Shown piece after piece: positions 17,372-29,431 of a DNA stretch of 64,000 nt. Every line of letters begins with the position of its first letter. Position 1 is the first letter of the stretch. The notes beneath the pieces were generated by a model. It was not told the DNA's origin and searched no databases. It saw nothing but the letters and a program-made list of their open reading frames with translations. The DNA is from Roseiarcus sp963813195 (GTDB lineage: Bacteria; Pseudomonadota; Alphaproteobacteria; Rhizobiales; Beijerinckiaceae). Position numbers and translations under genes: made by a program. The stretch lies in NCBI GenBank assembly GCA_963813195.1, contig CAWEYC010000021.1:124001-188000 (forward strand). Reading direction: 5' to 3'.

Positions 17372-18555
17372 GCGCGCTCCGCCTCCTTCACCGGCGCCTG
17401 GAAGCGGCCCTTCCAATGGCCGCCGCGCCCGCGCCAATATTGCACCGCGGATTCCAACGTGAAGACGACATAGGCGAGGGCCATGGCCGGCAGAGCGAGG
17501 CCGCCAGCCAGCGGACGGCCGTAAAGGCGGAGCGTCGGCATCAGGCTCGCCGCCATCATCAGCCAGGCGAGCGCCCCGGCCCATTGCGCGAGGCCATGCC
17601 CGAACAGGGCGAAAAGCGGCGGCGCGAGATAGGTGAGACCCATCCCCGCGACCGCGCCAGCGAGCCGAAGCGGCGAGTAGCGCAATTCCGCGAAGGCGGA
17701 GCGCGTCACCATTCGTCGGAAGTCGGCAAAGTTCGAATAGGCGCGCAGGCTGAGCGCGTCTTCGGTCAGGCCGAGCCAGATTGGACCCTGGCGCTTCATC
17801 AGCGCTCCGAGGGCGCAGTCGTCGATCAGCGCGCCGCGCATGGCTTCGAGGCCGCCGGCACGGCCCAGCGCCTCGCGCCGCAGCAGCATGCAACCACCGG
17901 CCGCCGCCGCTGTCCCTCGGCCCAAGTCGTTCACCCAGGCGAAGGGGTACAGCATCTGAAAAAAGAAGACGAAGGCCGGCGCCAGCCAGCGCTCCGCCGG
18001 ACTTTCGCAGCGCAGCTTCACCATCAGCGAGGTCAGGACGCTGTCCCTGGCGCGCATGATCGCCACGAGGCGACGGAGCATTTGCGGGGCATAGGCGATA
18101 TCGGCATCGGTGAAAAGTACGAATTCGGGCGGCTGGGCGCCCGCCTCCACCACGGCCAGGCCCTGGCGCATCGCCCACAGCTTCCCTGTCCAACCCGAGG
18201 GGAGACTACTTCCCGAGACGATCTTGAGACGGTCGGCGGCGCCCGCCGCCTTCGCGGCCGCTGATGCAAGGGCAGCGGTCCCATCCGAGCTCTGATCGTC
18301 GACCAGCACGACCGAGAATCGACCGCGATAGGCTTGCGTCAGCAGAGAACCGACGCTCTGCGCGATCAAATCGGCTTCGTCCCGGGCCGGGATGATGGCG
18401 ACGACGCTGGGCGACGCGATCTCCGTCTCACGCGGCCGGGCGTCGCTCGCCGACGCGACGTCGTCCCGCTCGCGACCACGCCAGAACCCTCCCCTGCCAA
18501 CCAGAAGGTAGATCCAGACGACGAGCGGCAGGAAGGAGAGCGCGGTGATGATCAT
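17368..18555 (-). CDS. hpnB: Hopanoid-associated glycosyltransferase HpnB
   Basis: 395 residues. It is a GT2-type glycosyltransferase with an N-terminal membrane helix (ALSFLPLVVWIYLLV), the nucleotide-binding strand SVVAIIPARDEADLI, a D-x-D metal motif (LFTDADIAYAP) and hydrophobic C-terminal segments. HpnB is conserved in hopanoid operons; its exact acceptor is not settled. It overlaps hpnA and hpnC by four bases each. Confidence 0.92.
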   Translation of the reverse strand: MIITALSFLPLVVWIYLLVGRGGFWRGRERDDVASASDARPRETEIASPSVVAIIPARDEADLIAQSVGSLLTQAYRGRFSVVLVDDQSSDGTAALASAAAKAAGAADRLKIVSGSSLPSGWTGKLWAMRQGLAVVEAGAQPPEFVLFTDADIAYAPQMLRRLVAIMRARDSVLTSLMVKLRCESPAERWLAPAFVFFFQMLYPFAWVNDLGRGTAAAAGGCMLLRREALGRAGGLEAMRGALIDDCALGALMKRQGPIWLGLTEDALSLRAYSNFADFRRMVTRSAFAELRYSPLRLAGAVAGMGLTYLAPPLFALFGHGLAQWAGALAWLMMAASLMPTLRLYGRPLAGGLALPAMALAYVVFTLESAVQYWRGRGGHWKGRFQAPVKEAERA

Positions 18556-19613
18556 CCGAGATATCCGTGAGCGCGAAACCAGGCGATCGCGTCGGCAAGG
18601 CCCTCCCGGTAGGGCCTGGAGACGTAGCCGAGTTCGCGCCGCGCCTTCGCGTCGTCGAAGAACATACGATGGCGCGCCATGCGCAGACCATCCAGCGTGG
18701 CAAAGGGTTCGACCCCGCGGAACCTCGCCATCAACTCCGCCGCATAGGCGACGGGATACGCCGCCGCGCGCGGTATCTTCAACGTCGGCGGGCGTCGCCC
18801 GACGAGCCGGGCGATATCGGCGAGCATGTCCGAGAGCAAGACATTCTCCCCGCCGAGGATGTAGCGCTCGCCGATCCTGCCATGCTGCAGCGCGGCGAGA
18901 TGGCCCGCGGCAATGTCGTCGACATGGGCAAGATTGAGCCCGGTGTCGACGAAACCCGGCATGTGTCCCCTCGCGGCCTCGACGATGATGCGGCCCGTCG
19001 GCGTCGGCCGCACATCGCGGGGGCCAATCGGGGTCGACGGGTTGACGATGACGGCGGGCAAGCCATCCTGGCGTGTCATAGCCTCGACGAGACGCTCGGC
19101 CGCGATCTTGCTGCGCTTGTAGGCGCCGATCGCCCCTTCTTCAGTCTGAGGCCGGTCCTCGGTGGCCAGGACGCCGTCGGCGAGCTTCAAGGTTGCGACG
19201 CTGCTGGTATAGACGATGCGCTCGACGCCGGCGCGCAACGCCTCCTCCATCACGAGCCGCGTTCCCTCCACGTTGTTGCGGGTGATCTCTTCTGGGTTCC
19301 GCGCCCACAGGCGATAGTCGGCGGCCGCATGGAAGAGGAAGCGCACGCCCTGCAGCGCGTTCGCCAGGGAGGCGCGGTCGCGCAGATCCCCCTCGCACAG
19401 CGAGTCGCCGGGATTGATGTTCGTTCGTGGGCTCGAGGGACGCACCAGCACGCGCACTTGAGCGCCGCGAGCCCGCAACGCGGCGGCGATCGCCGATCCC
19501 AGGAAGCCGCTGGCGCCGGTGACGAGCACGGGGGAAATAAGCGGAGAGGTCACGAGTTCGACGCCGTTTGGGGATGGCGAGACGCGCTCTCGAGTCCCTT
19601 CACAATCACACAT
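18552..19613 (-). CDS. hpnA: Hopanoid-associated sugar epimerase HpnA
   Basis: 353 residues from the ATG at 19613. An in-frame GTG about 20 codons later would give the shorter N-terminus usual for the family, which starts close to the Rossmann motif VLVTGASGFLGSA. It is an extended short-chain dehydrogenase (NAD-dependent epimerase/dehydratase). The catalytic Y-x3-K is in GAYKRSKIAAERL. It is the first gene of the seven-gene hpnA-G operon. Its precise substrate in hopanoid head-group chemistry is unknown. Confidence 0.92.
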   Translation of the reverse strand: MCDCEGTRERVSPSPNGVELVTSPLISPVLVTGASGFLGSAIAAALRARGAQVRVLVRPSSPRTNINPGDSLCEGDLRDRASLANALQGVRFLFHAAADYRLWARNPEEITRNNVEGTRLVMEEALRAGVERIVYTSSVATLKLADGVLATEDRPQTEEGAIGAYKRSKIAAERLVEAMTRQDGLPAVIVNPSTPIGPRDVRPTPTGRIIVEAARGHMPGFVDTGLNLAHVDDIAAGHLAALQHGRIGERYILGGENVLLSDMLADIARLVGRRPPTLKIPRAAAYPVAYAAELMARFRGVEPFATLDGLRMARHRMFFDDAKARRELGYVSRPYREGLADAIAWFRAHGYLG

Positions 19614-19729
19614 GAACCTGTCCCAAGCGCCTCGAGCTCTCCGCTTCGCTCCACGCTGTGCGTCGAGCCCGACGCGGCCGGATGGTCAAGCGGCTGCAAA
19701 GCTTTGGCGACAATCCCCGCGGCGTCAAG

Positions 19730-19763
19730 CCCCGGACTAGGATCGCCCCCGGACTAGGATCGC
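19730..19763. repeat. 17-bp tandem duplication upstream of hpnA
   Basis: CCCCGGACTAGGATCGC occurs twice back to back (19730-19746 and 19747-19763), followed by TAATCCT, so the second copy can form a small hairpin AGGAT-CGCTA-ATCCT. It lies between mmcB (ends at 19804) and hpnA (starts at 19613), in the only upstream region available to the hpnA-G operon. Function unknown. Confidence 0.7.
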
Positions 19764-19803
19764 TAATCCTCGCGGAGGCGCTGTTGTTCCCCTGGCCGGC
19801 GCG

Positions 19804-20277
19804 CTAAAACTCCGCCACCCCGCCGGGATCCGCCAGACGGTGCAATCGGTCGGCCGCCGCCTGGGCAAAGCGCAGCAGCACGGCGCGGCGGGTCGCGGGC
19901 GCGATGACGCGCGGCCTTGGCTCCCGCAGGATCTCGGCGCCATAGGCGTCGGCGATCATCAGGCCAGCGTCCTCCGGCATGATCTCGGCTGGAATTTGCG
20001 TCGAAATGGCGAAATAGAGCCGGTCGCAATGGGAGGCATAGTCCCGCCATTTGTGGTCGGCGCGAAAATCCGCCACCGACGACTTGATCTCGACGATCAG
20101 CAGCGCGCCCTCGCTGTTGAGCGCGACCACGTCGGCGCGGCGGCCGTCGAGCAGCGGCAGTTCGGTGACCGTCGAGAAGCCCCGCGCCCGCAACAGTCGG
20201 CGCACGCCGCGCGCAATACCCAAGGCCGCCTCGGACTGGCGGCCGTCGGAAATCGCGAGCGGAAGACTGTCGCGCAT
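19804..20277 (-). CDS. mmcB: MmcB family DNA repair protein
   Basis: 157 residues. It matches the MmcB family, predicted PD-(D/E)xK-type nucleases known from Caulobacter as SOS-linked mitomycin resistance factors. The nuclease-like core is visible: ELPLLDGRRADVVALN then LLIVEIKSSVADFRAD, giving the D...E-x-K arrangement. It starts one base after the stop of the GMC oxidoreductase, so it may be expressed from the upstream transporter operon. That link is probably only positional. Confidence 0.85.
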   Translation of the reverse strand: MRDSLPLAISDGRQSEAALGIARGVRRLLRARGFSTVTELPLLDGRRADVVALNSEGALLIVEIKSSVADFRADHKWRDYASHCDRLYFAISTQIPAEIMPEDAGLMIADAYGAEILREPRPRVIAPATRRAVLLRFAQAAADRLHRLADPGGVAEF

Positions 20278-20278
20278 C

Positions 20279-21891
20279 TCACCGCCTGTGAGCGTCCGAA
20301 AGGATCATCGCCGCGGCCTTTTCAGCGATCATGATCGTCGGCGAATTGGTGTTGCCCGAGGTGATGCGTGGCATCACCGAGGCGTCGGCGACCCGCAAGC
20401 CTTGCAACCCGCGCACCCGCAGCCGCGCGTCGGTCACCGCGCCTGCATCGCCGTCGCGGCCCATCTTCGCCGTGCCGACGGGATGGAAAATCGTCGTGCC
20501 GATCTCGGCCGCCGCCGCGGCGAGCTCCAAGTTGCTCTGCGCCACACCCCCCGGTCGCAGCTCGTCGGGGCGGTAGCGCGCCAATGCGGGAGCCGCAGCG
20601 AGGCGCCGCGCCAGCCGGATCGAATCGACGGCGACGTTAATATCATGATCCGACTTTAGATAATTCGGCTTGATGATCGGCGCCTCACGCGGGTCGAGGC
20701 TCGATGCGTGGCAGGAACCGCAACTTGTCGGCCGCAAGTTGCACACGCTGAGCGTTATAGCGGGAAAATCGTGCAATGGCTCGCCGAAGCGGTCGAGCGA
20801 GAGCGGCTGCACATGGAATTCCACGTTGGCTGTCGCGAAATCCGGCGAGGTCTTGGCGAACAAGCCGAGTTGCGAGGGCGCCATCGTCATCGGGCCACGA
20901 CGCCGGAAGGCATAGTCGAGCGCCATGCCGGCGCGGCGGGCGAGCGAGCGATAGTCCGCGTTCAGCGTCCGCGCGCCCTCGATGCGAAAGATGGTGCGCA
21001 ATTGCAGATGGTCCTGCAAATTGGCTCCGACGCCGGGCAGGGCGTGCAAAACGTCGCGCCCGAGGCCGGCGAGCACGTCGGGATGACCGACGCCCGACAA
21101 TTCCAGCAGTTGCGGCGTGCCGATCGCGCCGGCGGCGAGGATGATCTCGCCGCGGGCGCGCGCCTCGAAGCGGCGGTCGCCTTGGGCGTAGACGAGGCCC
21201 GCGGCGCGCCGTTCCCCGAAGAGAAGCCGCTCGGCGTGCGCCCCGGTGACGAGGCGCAGGTTGGGCCGGTTGAGAGCGGGCTTGAGAAAGCCGCGCGCCG
21301 CGCTCCACCGCCGGCCGCGACGCTGATTGACCTCGAAATAATCGGAACCCTGGTTATCGCCGCGATTGAAGTCGTCGACTTTGGGAATGCCGATTTCGGC
21401 CGCCGCGTCGCGCACCGCGTCGAGGATCGGCCAGGCGACGCGCGGCCGCTCGACGCGCCATTCGCCTCCCGCGCCATGCAATTCGGTGGCGCCGGCGTGA
21501 TGGTCCTCATGACGCTTGAAGTACGGCAGCACATCGTCCCAACCCCAGCCCTCGAGACCGAGTTGGCGCCAGCCGTCGTAATCCGCCGCCTGGCCGCGCA
21601 TGTAGATCATGCCGTTGATCGCCGACGAGCCGCCGATCACCCGGCCTCGGGGGTAGCCGATCGAGCGGCCGCCGAGACCGGGTTCGCTCGCCGTCTTGAA
21701 GCACCAGTCGGCGCGCGGGTCGCCGATCGCGTAGAGGTAGCCTACGGGGATATGCAGCCAGATCCAATTGTCGCGCCCACCCGCCTCGAGCAAGAGCACA
21801 CTGTTGCGCGGATCGGCGGAGAGCCGGTTGGCGAGAACGCAGCCCGCCGAGCCGGCGCCGACGATGATGTAGTCGTAAGTTTCCGTCGCGC

Positions 21892-21895
<4 letters not shown>
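20279..21895 (-). CDS. GMC family oxidoreductase (choline dehydrogenase-like)
   Basis: 538 residues, full length. It is an FAD flavoprotein that oxidises alcohols. The N-terminal nucleotide-binding motif is YIIVGAGSAGCVLANRL, followed by the GMC signature PRGRVIGGSSAINGMIYMRG, and near the C-terminus the catalytic His/Asn region FHPVGTAKMG and SGNTNSPTIMIAEKAA. The substrate is unknown; similarity to choline and alkanol dehydrogenases does not settle it. Its ATG overlaps the stop of the upstream ABC ATPase gene by four bases, so it is translationally coupled to the peptide transporter, suggesting a shared substrate route. Confidence 0.92.
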
Positions 21896-22850
<955 letters not shown>

Positions 22851-22854
<4 letters not shown>

Positions 22855-23852
22855 GCGGTCGCTCCCTCCTGTTCCGACGACGTCGTCGGAGCGCCGCCGA
22901 CCAGGGGCGTGTAGCAGAGCGCGCGCCCGAGTTCCGCCGACGCGGGGCTGGGCGCCTTGGTGCGGCAGGCCGCGAAGACGTAGGCGCAACGCGGCGCGAA
23001 AAGGCATCCCCGAGGCCGATCGAACTGGCCGGGAACGACGCCCCCTATCGCCGGCAGCCGGCGCTGGGTCGCGCGCTCCGGCAACGCGGCGAGCAAAGCG
23101 GCGGTATAGGGATGGTGCGGATCGGAAAAGAGGCCGCGGGTCGTGTTCGCCTCCACCTGCTGCCCTGCATATTGCACGATCACCCGGTCGGCGGTCTCGG
23201 CGACGACCCCCATGTCGTGGGTGATGAGCACCAAGCCCATGCCATTCTGCTTGCGCAGGGAGACCAGGAGATCGAGGATCTGCGCCTGGATGGTGACGTC
23301 GAGCGCGGTGGTCGGCTCGTCGGCGATCAGCAACTTGGGCCGGCACGCGAGAGCCATTGCGATCATCACGCGTTGGCACATGCCGCCAGAGAGCTGGTGC
23401 GGAAACGCCGACACGCGGCGCTCAGGGTCGGGAATGCCGACCTCCGCCAACAGTTCGACCACTCGCTTCGCGCGGGCGCGCCGATCGAGACCGAGATGGG
23501 TCTTCAACGTTTCGCCGATCTGAAAGCCGACGGTGAAGCACGGGTTGAGCGACGACATGGGCTCCTGGAAGATCATCGCCAGGTCCTTGCCGGCGACGCG
23601 TCGACGCTCCCGAGGGGTCATCGTCATGAGATCGGCGCCGTCGAAAGTCATGCGGTCCGCGCTCACGCGAGCGGTGAAGGGCAGGAGGCCCATCACGGCG
23701 AGCATCGCAACCGACTTGCCTGAGCCGGATTCGCCGACGATCGCCAACACCTCGTCGCGATCAACCGTCACGTCGACGCCGTCCACCGCCTGGAAGGCGC
23801 CGTTGCGGGTGGCGAAGGCGACGCTGAGGTTGCGCACTTCCAGCAGCGGCAT
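22851..23852 (-). CDS. Peptide ABC transporter ATP-binding protein (DppD/OppD-like)
   Basis: 333 residues. Walker A is GESGSGKSVAM, the signature reads LSGGMCQRVMIAMAL (M-C where most have R-Q), and Walker B is LLIADEPTTALDVT. The C-terminal part has the cysteine-bearing GCLFAPRCAYVFAAC extension of the oligopeptide class. It lies three bases after the permease gene and overlaps the next ATPase. Confidence 0.93.
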
Positions 23853-23855
23853 CGC

Positions 23856-24779
23856 CTAGCTCCGCCGCATCTTGGGATCGAGTGCGTCGCGCAGGCCGTC
23901 GCCGGTCAAGTTGATCGCGACGACGGTGACGAGGATGGCGAGGCCGGGAAGGGCGACGATCCAAGGGTCGGAGCGGATGAACTCGCGGGAATCGGCGAGC
24001 ATGGCGCCCCATTCCGGCGTCGGCGGCTGAGCGCCCAGACCGAGAAAGCCAAGGCCGGCGGCCTCGAGGATCGCGTCCGAGACGCCGAGCGCAGCCTGCA
24101 CGATGAGCGGCGCAAGGCAATTCGGCAGCACCGTCGAAAGCATCAGCCGCAGAGGGCCGACCCCGGCGACCCGCGCCGCCGTCACATAGTCCTTGCCGAG
24201 TTCGCCCAGCGCCGAGGCGCGCACCAACCTGACATAGCGCGGCAGATACACGATGGTCACGGCGACGATCGTGTTGGCGAGGCTCGGCCCGAGTATCGCG
24301 ACGACCAGGATGGCGAGCACCAGGCTCGGCACCGCCATGAAGAGATCCATCACGCGGGTAATCAGGACGTCGGCGATCGGTCCCGCCGCCGCGCTGGTCA
24401 GTCCGAGCGCGACGCCGATGACGAAGGAGACGCTCATCACGGAAAGACCGATGAACAGCGAAACCCGCGCGCCGTAGATCAGTCGCGACAGCGTGTCGTG
24501 GCCGTCGCCGTCGGTGCCGAAAGGGAAGCGCCATGAACCGCCGGCCTCCCATACAGGCGGCGCCCGCACCGCGTCGCGAAACTGTTCGATCGGCGAGTGC
24601 GGCGCGAAGAGATCGGCGCCGGCCGCGAGGGCGACGATGAAAAGGACGATCGCGAGGCCGAAGACCGCGCCTCTGTTCTCGCGGAACGTCGCCCAGAACG
24701 CGGCGAACGGCGCGGGCTGCGAGAGAACCTGAACGCCCTCGTCGGAGGCCGAAGCGGGCAACGCGACGTCAGCGGCCAT
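23856..24779 (-). CDS. Peptide ABC transporter permease (DppC-like)
   Basis: 307 residues with about six membrane helices and the N-terminal OppC-type segment (FRENRGAVFGLAIVLFI). The cytoplasmic coupling motif of binding-protein-dependent permeases is recognisable in RASALGELGKDYVTAARVAG. Its start overlaps the end of the DppB-like permease gene by 11 bases. Confidence 0.93.
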   Translation of the reverse strand: MAADVALPASASDEGVQVLSQPAPFAAFWATFRENRGAVFGLAIVLFIVALAAGADLFAPHSPIEQFRDAVRAPPVWEAGGSWRFPFGTDGDGHDTLSRLIYGARVSLFIGLSVMSVSFVIGVALGLTSAAAGPIADVLITRVMDLFMAVPSLVLAILVVAILGPSLANTIVAVTIVYLPRYVRLVRASALGELGKDYVTAARVAGVGPLRLMLSTVLPNCLAPLIVQAALGVSDAILEAAGLGFLGLGAQPPTPEWGAMLADSREFIRSDPWIVALPGLAILVTVVAINLTGDGLRDALDPKMRRS

Positions 24780-25782
24780 GGCTAATTCTCGGATTGATGG
24801 CGCCGTAGACGAGATCGACGACGAGATTGACCGAGACGACGACGACGGAGATCAGCAAGACCCCGCCCTGCAGCGCGGGATAATCGCGCCGGCCGATCGA
24901 TTCGATGAGCCAGTGGCCGACCCCCGGCCAGGAGAAGATCGTCTCGGTGAGAACGGCGCCCGCCATCAGGCTGGATACCGAAAGGCCGATCACCGTCACC
25001 ACCGGCAGCAAAGCGTTGCGAAGGGCATGCACGCCGATGACGCGCAATGGCGACAAACCCTTCGCCCGCGCGGTGCGCACGTAGTCCTCGCCGAGCACTT
25101 CGAGCATCGACGAGCGCGTCATGCGCGCGATGACGCCCAGCGGCACGGTCCCGAGCACGATCGCGGGCAGGATGAGATGGCGGAGCGCGTCGACGAACGC
25201 GCCGGGCTGATCGGACAGCAGCGCGTCGATGGTCATGAAGCCGGTCGGCTGGTCGAAATAGAACTTGATGAGATCGATGCGGCCGGAGACCGGCGTCAGG
25301 CCGAGATCGACCGCGACGAACATGATGAGCAGCAGTCCCCACCAGAAGATCGGCATGGAATAGCCGAACAGCGAGATCGTCATCAGCGCCTGATCGAAGA
25401 AGCCGCCGCGTTTGACCGCGGCGACCGCGCCGGCGGGAACGCCAACCAGAATCGCGAAAAGCATCGCGAACACCGACAACTCGACTGTCGCCGGAAACAA
25501 TGTGAGGAATTCGGTGAGCACTTTCTGCTGTGTCGACAGCGACGTGCCGAAGTCGCCGTGCAACAGGCGCCAGACGTAGTCGAGGAACTGCCGCCAGACC
25601 GGCAGATCGAGCCCGAGTTGATGACGGAAGAAGGCGAGCCGCTCCGGCGACATGCCGTGCTCGCCCGTTCGCACCTCCACCGGGTCGCCCGGCACCAGAC
25701 GGATCGCGACGAAGGTCAGAAACATCAGCGCGAAGAACGTCGGAACGGTCAGCGCGAGGCGACGGACGAAATAAATCAGCAT
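24769..25782 (-). CDS. Peptide ABC transporter permease (DppB-like)
   Basis: 337 residues and six predicted helices. It begins LIYFVRRLALTVPTFFAL, the typical DppB start, and includes RLVPGDPVEVRTGE and the coupling loop RSSMLEVLGEDYVRTARAKG. It follows the substrate-binding protein gene after a gap of 56 bases that holds a strong hairpin. Confidence 0.93.
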   Translation of the reverse strand: MLIYFVRRLALTVPTFFALMFLTFVAIRLVPGDPVEVRTGEHGMSPERLAFFRHQLGLDLPVWRQFLDYVWRLLHGDFGTSLSTQQKVLTEFLTLFPATVELSVFAMLFAILVGVPAGAVAAVKRGGFFDQALMTISLFGYSMPIFWWGLLLIMFVAVDLGLTPVSGRIDLIKFYFDQPTGFMTIDALLSDQPGAFVDALRHLILPAIVLGTVPLGVIARMTRSSMLEVLGEDYVRTARAKGLSPLRVIGVHALRNALLPVVTVIGLSVSSLMAGAVLTETIFSWPGVGHWLIESIGRRDYPALQGGVLLISVVVVSVNLVVDLVYGAINPRISHGR

Positions 25783-25801
25783 GAGCCCGTCCCACGGAAC
25801 G

Positions 25802-25829
25802 GGGCTCCGCGCTTTGCAACGCGGAGCCC
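25802..25829 (-). terminator. Intercistronic hairpin between dppA-like and dppB-like genes
   Basis: A perfect 10-bp stem (GGGCTCCGCG / CGCGGAGCCC) with an 8-base loop lies 9 bases after the substrate-binding protein stop codon and before the first permease. No long U-tract follows, so it is more likely a partial terminator or 3'-end stabiliser. Such hairpins commonly keep binding-protein mRNA more abundant than permease mRNA. Confidence 0.6.
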
Positions 25830-25838
25830 GGCCCGAGC

Positions 25839-27428
25839 TTACTGCACGTCGACGCCTTCGAACGAATGCGTGCCGAGCGGGCTCTGCTTATAGCCGGTAA
25901 CGTTGGCGCGCGTCGCCTCGAACACGATCGAGTGCGCGATCAGCAACGACGGCGCTTCGTCATGCTCGATCTCCTGCATGCGTTCGTAGAGCTTGGCCCG
26001 GCCAGCCTGATCGGGGATCACGCGCGCCTTGACCAGCAGGTCGTTGAACTCGGCGTTGCACCACTTGGGGATATTGTTGCCGGCCGGTTTGCCGTCCGGG
26101 CACCCCAGCAGGAAGAAGAAGTTGTCCGGGTCGCCGTTGTCGCCCGTCCAGCCCATCTGGCCGGTCATGTCCTCGGCGTTCTGCAGGCGCTTGCGGTATT
26201 CGCCCCACTCGTAGGTGACGAGTTTGGCGTTGACGCCGACCTTGGCGAGATCGGCCTGCATCATTTCGCCGATGCGCTTGCCGTTCGGATTGTACGGACG
26301 CTGCACCGGCTGATACCAGAGGTCGATGTCGAGCGGCGTCTTGACGCCGGCGTCGGCGAGCATCTTCTTGGCCTTCTCGGGATCGTAGGGATAGTCGGCG
26401 ATCTTGTCGTCGTAGGACCACATCGTCGCCGGGATCAGCGTTTTCGCCTTCTGGCCGGCGCCGAGATAAACGTCCTTGATGATGGCGTCGCGGTCGATCG
26501 CCATGGAGAGCGCCTGACGCACCTCCTTTTTGTCGAACGGCGGCTTGGTGTTGTTGAAGGCCCAATAGGCGATGTTGAGCCCTGGCGCGTTGATCACCTT
26601 CAGCGACGGATCCCTTTCCATCTCCTCGAGGTCGGCCGGACGCGGATAGGCGTTGACGTGGCATTCGCCCGCTTTCAGCTTGGCGTAGCGCGCCGTCGCG
26701 TCGGGCGTGATGGCGAAGATCAGATCGTCGACCAGCGGCTTCTCGCCGTAATAGTCCTTGTTCGCCTTGAAGCGGATGACCGAGTCCTTCTGGTAGGCGA
26801 CGAAGGAGAACGGCCCGGTGCCGACCGGCACCTGGTCGAATTGCTCCGGCGTTCCCTTCTTCAAGAGAAAGTCGGCGTATTCGGCCGAGGCGATCGAGGC
26901 GAAGTCCATCGCCAGGTTGGCGAGGATGGCGACGTTCGGCGTCTTCAGGTGAAAGACGACGGTGTAATCGTCCTTCTTCTCGATCGAATCGAGCAGCGCG
27001 GGCATGTCCATATCGTTGAAATAGTCGTACTTGCCGCCCGACACCTTGAAGTAGGGATTATCAGGCTTCCACTGCCGGTCGAACGAGAACAATACGTCGT
27101 CGGCGTCGAAGTCGCGCGTTGGCTTGAAATCCCTGACGGAATGGAACTTCACGCCCTTGCGCAGATGGAAGGTGATGGTCTTGCCGCCGTCGGCGATGTC
27201 CCAGCTCTCCGCGAGGCCGGGCACGACCTCGGTAGTCCCGCGCTTGAACTCGGTCAGCCGATTGTAGACCGGCCGCGCCGCGTCGAAGCTGGTGCCGGTG
27301 GTGTTGATCGCAGGCTGGAAATTCTCCGGGCTGCCTTCCGAACAATAGACCAGGGTCTTGGCCGAGCCGGCTGTCGAACCCATGAGCAGAGCGGCCAGCC
27401 CAAGGCTGGCCAAGGCGATGGCTTTCAT
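25839..27428 (-). CDS. Peptide ABC transporter substrate-binding protein (DppA-like)
   Basis: 529 residues. A Sec signal peptide ends near GSTAGSA (residue 23). The mature part is SBP family 5: CSEGSPENFQPAINTTGTS, then VYNRLTEFKRGTTEVVPGLAESW and LRKGVKFH. The N-terminus YCSEGSPE with a mature cysteine is close to dipeptide-binding DppA. It captures the solute in the periplasm and hands it to the permeases encoded downstream. The ribosome binding site is GGGGAG. First gene of the transporter operon; the ligand is not determinable from sequence. Confidence 0.94.
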   Translation of the reverse strand: MKAIALASLGLAALLMGSTAGSAKTLVYCSEGSPENFQPAINTTGTSFDAARPVYNRLTEFKRGTTEVVPGLAESWDIADGGKTITFHLRKGVKFHSVRDFKPTRDFDADDVLFSFDRQWKPDNPYFKVSGGKYDYFNDMDMPALLDSIEKKDDYTVVFHLKTPNVAILANLAMDFASIASAEYADFLLKKGTPEQFDQVPVGTGPFSFVAYQKDSVIRFKANKDYYGEKPLVDDLIFAITPDATARYAKLKAGECHVNAYPRPADLEEMERDPSLKVINAPGLNIAYWAFNNTKPPFDKKEVRQALSMAIDRDAIIKDVYLGAGQKAKTLIPATMWSYDDKIADYPYDPEKAKKMLADAGVKTPLDIDLWYQPVQRPYNPNGKRIGEMMQADLAKVGVNAKLVTYEWGEYRKRLQNAEDMTGQMGWTGDNGDPDNFFFLLGCPDGKPAGNNIPKWCNAEFNDLLVKARVIPDQAGRAKLYERMQEIEHDEAPSLLIAHSIVFEATRANVTGYKQSPLGTHSFEGVDVQ

Positions 27429-27558
27429 GCAACTCCCCTTGCAACCCGCTCATTTCGGGCGCATCCGACGGCCGCGTCGCGCGGCGCCGGGCCTCCCGCA
27501 TGGCGTCAGCCATGGAAGCGCGTTTTCCGCACGGACGCAATGGCCGCCGATGGGTAGC

Positions 27559-29430
<1,872 letters not shown>

Positions 29431-29431
29431 C

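Noticed and set aside
17372..18193. Open frame extending hpnC upstream to 565 residues
   Set aside because: The extension is a shadow of hpnB in another frame with no family similarity. The ATG at 17371 in the ATGA overlap is the natural start.
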